Below the pieces are notes generated by a model. That model ran no database searches and was not told where the DNA came from. It saw only the letters and a program-made list of their open reading frames with translations. The position numbers and the translations under genes were made by a program. 64,000 nt of DNA from Actinoplanes lobatus (GTDB lineage Bacteria > Actinomycetota > Actinomycetes > Mycobacteriales > Micromonosporaceae): NCBI RefSeq assembly GCF_014205215.1, contig NZ_JACHNC010000001.1, positions 9,854,501 through 9,918,500 on the forward strand, given 5' to 3'. Shown here piece after piece: positions 59,416 through 64,000 of this stretch (position 1 is its first letter; the number at the start of each line of letters is the position of its first letter).

Positions 59416-60281
59416 GTGGTGGGCACCAGCCTTCCCGGGCTGAATCGGACGAGCAGGACGATCAGGAAGACCAGGTGGCCGGCGAGGATCGAGTACTGCG
59501 GGTCGATCTGGGCGCCGATGGTCTGCGCCACACCCAGCACGAGGCCGCCGATCAGGGTGCCGCGCAGCGAGCCGAGCCCGCCGATCACCACCGCCTCGAA
59601 CGCGAAGATCAGCTGGGTGGGGCCGCTGGCCGGGTCGATGGTGGAGTGGATGGCCAGGAAGGTGCCGGCCAGGGTGGCGGTGGCCACGGCGATCGCGGTG
59701 GCCCGGGCGTAGACGGCGGTGGCCGGCACCCCGACCAGCGCCGCGGTGTCCGGGTCCTGGGCGGCGGCCCGCATCTCCCGGCCGAACCCGGTGCGTTCCA
59801 GCACCAGTTGCAGCCCGCCGAGCACCCCGGTCGCGATGATCAGAATCAGCAGACCGAGGTACGGCACGGTCACGCCGCCGATCCGCCAGCTGCCGGTGGA
59901 CAGCGACCCGGTGACGGTGGCGAGCGACCGCACGTCCGGGGAGAAGATCAGCAGCAGCGCGTTCTGGATCACGATGGCCAGGCCGAACGTGGTGAGCAGT
60001 GGGGTGAGCTCCCCGCCGCGCAGGCTGCGGGTGAGCACCGTGACCTGCAACAGGTAGCCGAGCGCGAGGGCCAGCGGCAGCGCCCCGATCAGGGCGAGGG
60101 CCGGGGGCGCCCCGAGCGAGGTGGCCGCCCACCAGACCACGAAGGCGCCGAGGACGGCCAGGTCGCCGTGCGCCAGGTTGATGATCCGCATGACGCCGAA
60201 CATCAGCGACAGGCCGCAGGCGAACAGCGCGTACAAGCCGCCGAGGAAGATCCCTTGCAGAACGGCGTTGGCCCAGGTCAT
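59412..60281 (-). CDS. Branched-chain-type ABC permease (LivH-like)
   Basis: A 289-residue LivH-type permease with several membrane helices. Family marks: LQGIFLGGLYALFACGLSLMFGVMRIINLAHGDLAVLGAF at the N-terminus (about residues 8-48), GREMRAAAQDPDTAALVGV (ATPase contact, about 175) and FEAVVIGGLGSLRGTLIGGLVLG near the end. An in-frame start 11 codons upstream lacks support; ATG at 60279-60281 is preceded by GGAGGTGGCGAC. Next gene livM-like overlaps by 4 bp. Confidence 0.9.
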   Translation of the reverse strand: MTWANAVLQGIFLGGLYALFACGLSLMFGVMRIINLAHGDLAVLGAFVVWWAATSLGAPPALALIGALPLALALGYLLQVTVLTRSLRGGELTPLLTTFGLAIVIQNALLLIFSPDVRSLATVTGSLSTGSWRIGGVTVPYLGLLILIIATGVLGGLQLVLERTGFGREMRAAAQDPDTAALVGVPATAVYARATAIAVATATLAGTFLAIHSTIDPASGPTQLIFAFEAVVIGGLGSLRGTLIGGLVLGVAQTIGAQIDPQYSILAGHLVFLIVLLVRFSPGRLVPTT

Positions 60282-60354
60282 GTCGCCACCTCCGCTGCGC
60301 TCCGGCGTCGCCATGACTTCAGAACCGAGCCCGATGATTCGCTCGCAAGCTCGC

Positions 60355-61071
60355 TCATGTCGCCGCCTTGCGGCCGCGCAAGCCGAAGTAGGCTTCGGTG
60401 ACCTGCTCGCGGGTGACGTCGCCGGTCGCGGCGGACAGCGCGATCCGGCCCTCCAGCAGGCAGATCACCCGCCCGGCCACGTCCAGCGCCCGGGACAGGT
60501 CCTGTTCGACAAGCACCAGCGTGGGTCTCCCGTCCAGGGTGGTGAGGGTCTCGTAGACGGCGTCGACGGCGACCGGGGACAGCCCGAGCGACACCTCGTC
60601 GATGAGCAGCAGCCGCGGGTTGGTGAGCAGCGCCCGGGCGATGGCGGTGAGCTGCTGCTGGCCGCCGGAGAGCTCCGACGCCCGCCGGTCCCGCAGTTCG
60701 GCGAGCACGGTGAACGTGTCGTAGACGCGGGTCAGGTTCCAGGGACCCGTGCGGGCCCGCCGGGCGGCGACGGCCAGGTTCTCGGCCACCGTCATGCCGG
60801 GGAACAGCCGCCGCCCCTCGGGCACCAGGGCCAGGCCGAGAGCGACCCGCTCGTGTGCCGGCCGGGTGGTGATGTCCGTGCCGTCGAGCAGGATGCGGCC
60901 AGCGGCGGCCGGGTGCGCGCCGGCGATCGTACGCAGGAGGGTTGATTTTCCGGCGCCGTTCGCCCCGACCAGGGCGAGCGTCTCACCCTCCGCGATTTCC
61001 AGGGACATTTCCGGTACGGCGGTGAGCAGCCCGTGGCGTGCCGTGACCGACTGGAGCGACAGGAGGGTCAT
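60355..61071 (-). CDS. Branched-chain-type ABC ATPase (LivF-like)
   Basis: A 238-residue ATPase of the LivF group. Walker A is ALVGANGAGKSTLLRTIAG, the LivF-typical region ALGLALVPEGRRLFPGMTV follows, the signature is ELSGGQQQLTAIARALL and Walker B LLLIDEVSLGLSP, with the Glu-to-Val substitution after Asp-Glu typical of this group. It powers import with the LivG-like protein. ATG overlaps the LivG-like stop by 4 bp; 73 bp separate it from the LivH-like gene. Confidence 0.92.
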   Translation of the reverse strand: MTLLSLQSVTARHGLLTAVPEMSLEIAEGETLALVGANGAGKSTLLRTIAGAHPAAAGRILLDGTDITTRPAHERVALGLALVPEGRRLFPGMTVAENLAVAARRARTGPWNLTRVYDTFTVLAELRDRRASELSGGQQQLTAIARALLTNPRLLLIDEVSLGLSPVAVDAVYETLTTLDGRPTLVLVEQDLSRALDVAGRVICLLEGRIALSAATGDVTREQVTEAYFGLRGRKAAT

Positions 61072-61808
61072 GATCGTGCCTTTCCGAGGTAGGCGTCGAC
61101 CACGACGGCGTCGCTGAGCACCGCCGACGGCTCCCCGTCGGCGATCACCCGGCCCGCGTCCATGCAGATGAGCCGGTTCACGACCTGGAGCAGGACGTGC
61201 ACGATGTGCTCGATCCAGACCACCGTGACGCCACCGGCGTTCAGCTCGCGGATGGTGGTGACCAGTTCGGCGGCCTCGGCGTCGGTGAGGCCGGCGCCGA
61301 TCTCGTCGAGCAGCAGCACCCGCGGCCGGGTGGCGACCGCGCGGGCCATCTCGAGCCGTTTGCGGTGCAGCAGGCCGAGTGTGTCGGCCCGCCGGTTCGC
61401 AAGGTCGAGCAGTTCGCAGCGGCGCAGCACCTCGATGCTGTGCCGGTGTGCCTCCCGGTGCCGCAGCCCGGCCCCGTAGGTGGCGCCGACCAGGACGTTC
61501 TCCAGGACGGTCATGCCACCGAAGGGGCGCGGGATCTGGTGTGCCCGGCCCACGCCCCGGCGGCAGCGGATCTGCGGGCCGGAGCGGGTGACGTCGGCGC
61601 CGTCGAGCCGTACCGTGCCGGAGTCCGGGGTGACCGATCCGGCGAGCACGTTGAGCAGGGTGGTCTTGCCGGCCCCGTTCGGCCCGACGATGCCGATCGC
61701 CTCACCGTCGGCGGCGGTGAAGCCGACATCGTCGAGCACGTGCAGCCGGCCGTACCGTTTGTGCAGGTGTTCGCCGTGGAGCACGGTGTCGCCAGGGAAC
61801 ACCGTCAC
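61068..61808 (-). CDS. Branched-chain-type ABC ATPase (LivG-like)
   Basis: A 246-residue ATPase of the LivG group: Walker A GIVGPNGAGKTTLLNVLAG, the Q-loop region GRAHQIPRPFGGMTVLENVL typical of LivG, a variant signature TLGLLHRKRLEMARAVA in place of LSGG, and Walker B VLLLDEIGAGLT. The signature loss is common in this family. The GTG start (61806-61808) overlaps the binding-protein stop as GTGA, so I use it over longer frames. Its end overlaps livF-like by 4 bp. Confidence 0.9.
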   Translation of the reverse strand: MTVFPGDTVLHGEHLHKRYGRLHVLDDVGFTAADGEAIGIVGPNGAGKTTLLNVLAGSVTPDSGTVRLDGADVTRSGPQIRCRRGVGRAHQIPRPFGGMTVLENVLVGATYGAGLRHREAHRHSIEVLRRCELLDLANRRADTLGLLHRKRLEMARAVATRPRVLLLDEIGAGLTDAEAAELVTTIRELNAGGVTVVWIEHIVHVLLQVVNRLICMDAGRVIADGEPSAVLSDAVVVDAYLGKARS

Positions 61809-63112
61809 GCGAGGGTTCCGAACTGCTTGAGCTGGCCGGCGACCGGGACGTTGGGGTCGGAGGAGTTCTCGCAGAGCACGAAGTCCAGCGGGTAGGCGCC
61901 GGTGCCGGGCACCCACTGGCCGCCGAGGATCGGGGTGGAGACGACGTTCTTGTTCGGTCCGGTGCCCCACTTGAGCTTGCCGACCGGGGTCTCCACCTCC
62001 AGCTTCGCGATGGCGGCGGCGACCGCGTCGCGGTCCCGGGGTGTGCCGGCGGCGGTCAGCGCGGCGGCCGCCACGTCGAACAGGGCGAGGCTGGGCCCGA
62101 GCTGCTGGGTCCACTGCTTGCCTGCTGCCTGCTGGTAACCGTCGCCCAGGGCCTGCGAGCTGACGCCGGTGAGCGACGAGGTGTAACCGTAGGTCGGTGT
62201 CCAGTAGGCGGCGCTGGCCACCCCGACGCCGATGTCGCCGAGCGCCTCCACCTGGGACGGGAACAGCCCGGTCTTGGCGGCCTGCGCGATCTTCGGCCGG
62301 AAGCCCTGCTGGGCGGCCTGACGCCAGAACGTCGCGAAGTCCGACGGGATCGGGAACGTGGAGAAGATCTCGCAGCCCTCGGCCTTGAACTTGGCGATCT
62401 GGGCGGAATAGTCGTTGCTGCCGTTGGTGTAGGCGCCCGGGTCGACGATCGTGTAGCCGGACTTCTCCAGCATCGGGCCGAGCGAGGCGCGGATGGCGTT
62501 GCCGTCGCTGTCGTTCGGCCACATGACGGCGACCTTCTTGTTGGTCTCCACCTGCGGCCACAGGTGGGTGTAGGCACTGTGGAACTGCTCGACGCCGAAG
62601 CAGAAGTGGAACGTGTACTTGTAGGCGTCGGTCTGGTCGGGTTTGGCGCCGCGGCCGAAGTACCAGGCCTGCCACGGCACGACGGTGGAGATGCAGGGGA
62701 CGCCGGCCGCCTCGCACGCGTCGGAGACCGGGTTGACCGTCTCCGGGGTGGAGGTGGTGAGCATCAGGTCGACGCCGTCCGAGTTGATCAGGTCGTTGGC
62801 GACCTGGGCGGAGCGCTGCGGGTTGGACTGGCTGTCCTTGTCGACGACCACGACCTCGTATTTCGTGCCGCCGATGGTGAGGCCTTCGGCGAGTTTCTTG
62901 CGGGCCAGTTCGAGGACGTACGAGTCGGGCTCGCCGAAACTGGCGGCCGGCCCGGTCCGGGGGCTGACGAAACCGATCTTCAAAGTGTCCGAACCGCCGG
63001 ACTGCTCGGCGCCCTTGCAGGCTCCGAGGGCGAGGCCGGCGGTGCCGAGCCCGATTCCCTGAAGCAGCCGGCGGCGGGTGAATGTACCGAATGAGGACGG
63101 GGGCGTTTCCAC
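61805..63112 (-). CDS. Substrate-binding lipoprotein of branched-chain/aromatic type
   Basis: A 435-residue Leu/Ile/Val-type binding protein (Peripla_BP_6). The N-terminus has a Tat-like FTRRRLLQGIGLG signal that ends in the lipobox LGAC near residue 32, so it is a Tat-exported lipoprotein. Lobe 1 begins LKIGFVSPRTGPAASFGEPD and includes LMLTTSTPETVNPVSDACEAAGVPCIS. It is longer than classic LivJ (about 370), closer to the hydrophobic/aromatic-compound binders. First gene of the operon with two ATPases, two permeases and an aldehyde dehydrogenase; divergent from an IclR gene that likely controls it. Confidence 0.9.
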   Translation of the reverse strand: METPPSSFGTFTRRRLLQGIGLGTAGLALGACKGAEQSGGSDTLKIGFVSPRTGPAASFGEPDSYVLELARKKLAEGLTIGGTKYEVVVVDKDSQSNPQRSAQVANDLINSDGVDLMLTTSTPETVNPVSDACEAAGVPCISTVVPWQAWYFGRGAKPDQTDAYKYTFHFCFGVEQFHSAYTHLWPQVETNKKVAVMWPNDSDGNAIRASLGPMLEKSGYTIVDPGAYTNGSNDYSAQIAKFKAEGCEIFSTFPIPSDFATFWRQAAQQGFRPKIAQAAKTGLFPSQVEALGDIGVGVASAAYWTPTYGYTSSLTGVSSQALGDGYQQAAGKQWTQQLGPSLALFDVAAAALTAAGTPRDRDAVAAAIAKLEVETPVGKLKWGTGPNKNVVSTPILGGQWVPGTGAYPLDFVLCENSSDPNVPVAGQLKQFGTLA

Positions 63113-63185
63113 GGTGACCTCCCGCGAGAAGTGGTGGCGGAAAGGTAAGGCGGGTCACACCAGCGGTCAACACAGCGTTTCAACA

Positions 63186-63193
63186 GTTCGAAC
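63186..63193. promoter_or_regulatory. Possible IclR operator
   Basis: GTTCGAAC, an 8-bp palindrome, lies within ACAGTTCGAACAG in the 100-bp divergent region, with ACAGCG repeats at 63172 and 63193. Weak evidence. Confidence 0.4.
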
Positions 63194-63201
63194 AGCGAGG
63201 T

Positions 63202-63207
63202 TAGGCT
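63202..63207 (+). promoter_or_regulatory. -10 element of likely leaderless IclR gene
   Basis: TAGGCT ends 5 bases before the ATG at 63213; no ribosome site is seen. Confidence 0.45.
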
Positions 63208-63212
63208 GCGCC

Positions 63213-64000
63213 ATGCCCATCGACGATGAAGCCGGTAGCGGGGCCGCGTTCTCCCAGTCCCTGGAACGCGGTCTGATGATCCTGTCCTCGTTCAGCGAGA
63301 CCCGGCCGGTGCTGGGGATCGCCGACATCTCCCGTGCCGTGACGCTGAACAAGAGCACCACCTACCGGTACGTGGCGACCCTGGCCCGGCTCGGCTACCT
63401 GCAACAGGACCCGGAGACGAAGAAGTACTCGCTCGGGCCGAAGGTGGTCGACCTGGGCTTCGCGGCGCTCAACTCGCTGGAGATCAACCGGGTGGCCGCG
63501 CCCTGCCTGCAGAGCCTCGCCGACGAGACCGGGTACACGGTGAGCATGGCGGTGCTGGACGGGCCGGACGTGGTCTATGTGGAGCGGCGCCGCAGCGGCC
63601 GGGCCACCAGCGCGTTCGCCATCTCGCTGAACCTGCACGTGGGGTCGCGGCTGCCGGCGTACTGCACGTCGATGGGCAAGGTGCTGCTCGCCCACCAGGA
63701 GCCGGCCGTGCTGCGGGCGCTGCTGGACCGGACCGATTTCGCCCGCCGCGGCCCGAAGACGCTGACCAACCGGGAGCAGCTGACGGCGGCGCTCGCGAAG
63801 ATCCGGCAGACCGGGGTGGCGGTCAACGACGAGGAGCTGGCGGCCGGGTTGCGCTCGGTGGCGGCGCCGGTGCGGGACCGGACCGGCCGGGTCGTCGCGG
63901 CGATCAACATCGCGGTGCACCTGACGGTGTGGGCGACCACCGCGGACACCGTGGTGGCCCGGCTGGAACGCCCGCTGCGGCACACCGCCGCCGAGATCTC
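63213..64000 (+). CDS. IclR-family regulator, cut by window edge
   Basis: At least 262 residues of an IclR-type regulator; the C-terminus lies outside. The N-terminal winged helix is residues 13-75 (SQSLERGLMILSSFSETRPV, IADISRAVTLNKSTTYRYVATLARLGYL). The effector domain includes VAAPCLQSLADETGYTVSMAV, LPAYCTSMGKVLLA (the family's conserved ligand-pocket region) and GVAVNDEELAAGLRSVAAPV. The pattern is close to PcaR/PobR-type regulators of aromatic-acid catabolism (family knowledge). It diverges from the ABC transporter/aldehyde dehydrogenase operon and is its probable regulator. Confidence 0.92.
   Translation, partial: MPIDDEAGSGAAFSQSLERGLMILSSFSETRPVLGIADISRAVTLNKSTTYRYVATLARLGYLQQDPETKKYSLGPKVVDLGFAALNSLEINRVAAPCLQSLADETGYTVSMAVLDGPDVVYVERRRSGRATSAFAISLNLHVGSRLPAYCTSMGKVLLAHQEPAVLRALLDRTDFARRGPKTLTNREQLTAALAKIRQTGVAVNDEELAAGLRSVAAPVRDRTGRVVAAINIAVHLTVWATTADTVVARLERPLRHTAAEI

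Overview
The window is very GC-rich DNA with strong G/C bias at third codon positions, frequent GTG and TTG starts, 4-bp ATGA/GTGA overlaps, Tat signals, a DUF222-HNH gene, a mycothiol-dependent-type enzyme and several probably leaderless regulators. This points to a filamentous actinobacterium, most plausibly a Micromonosporaceae member such as Actinoplanes (inference, not proven). It looks like an ordinary chromosomal region rich in accessory genes. I see no rRNA, tRNA, CRISPR array or prophage.

Layout. 1-3.1 kb: a partial unknown gene, an amidohydrolase and a coiled-coil DivIVA-like protein. 3.3-12.8 kb: an L-arabinose locus. A secreted LamG protein precedes araA. Upstream of araA in the same operon are two permeases, an ATPase and a sugar-binding lipoprotein; a LacI-type regulator diverges from them, followed by a small unknown gene and araD. 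No ribulokinase gene is present. 12.8-13.85 kb: a gene-free island packed with palindromes, including an inverted repeat with arms of about 175 bp. 13.85-17.5 kb: a PstS-like binding protein overlapping a four-helix membrane sensor-like protein, then a phytase-like secreted protein.

17.65-26.3 kb: the most unusual locus. A HIRAN-domain protein precedes a 2339-residue helicase-nuclease (DUF4011, SF1 helicase, REase, DUF3320) that carries about eleven copies of a VFERVSR-like motif in its linker. 26.4-34.6 kb: small regulator-enzyme modules (MDR reductase/TetR, F420-type reductase, ArsR/SRPBCC), an MCP-PilZ fusion, an ABC exporter with a TetR gene, and a phosphoribosyltransferase/hydrolase pair. 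34.9-44.3 kb: secreted enzymes (GH43 arabinanase with a ricin-type lectin, nuclease/phosphatase with a jacalin domain, Tat PAP2 phosphatase, alpha/beta hydrolase), interrupted by a TnpB element inserted at the end of a PLP decarboxylase gene. 44.4-48.8 kb: bifunctional putA with a divergent LysR regulator. 48.8-52.6 kb: a minisatellite-rich stretch around a DUF222-HNH gene and a cis-prenyltransferase. 52.6-64 kb: small metabolic genes, an Lrp/amino-acid dehydrogenase pair, RraA, and a branched-chain-type ABC transporter operon ending in an aldehyde dehydrogenase, under a divergent IclR regulator cut by the right edge.

How genes may work together: a 14-bp palindrome of the form TGTKANCGNTMACA lies upstream of the arabinose transporter operon, the LacI gene, araD and, about 22 kb away, inside the GH43 arabinanase promoter. 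This suggests one repressor coordinates extracellular arabinan breakdown, uptake and the isomerase/epimerase steps.
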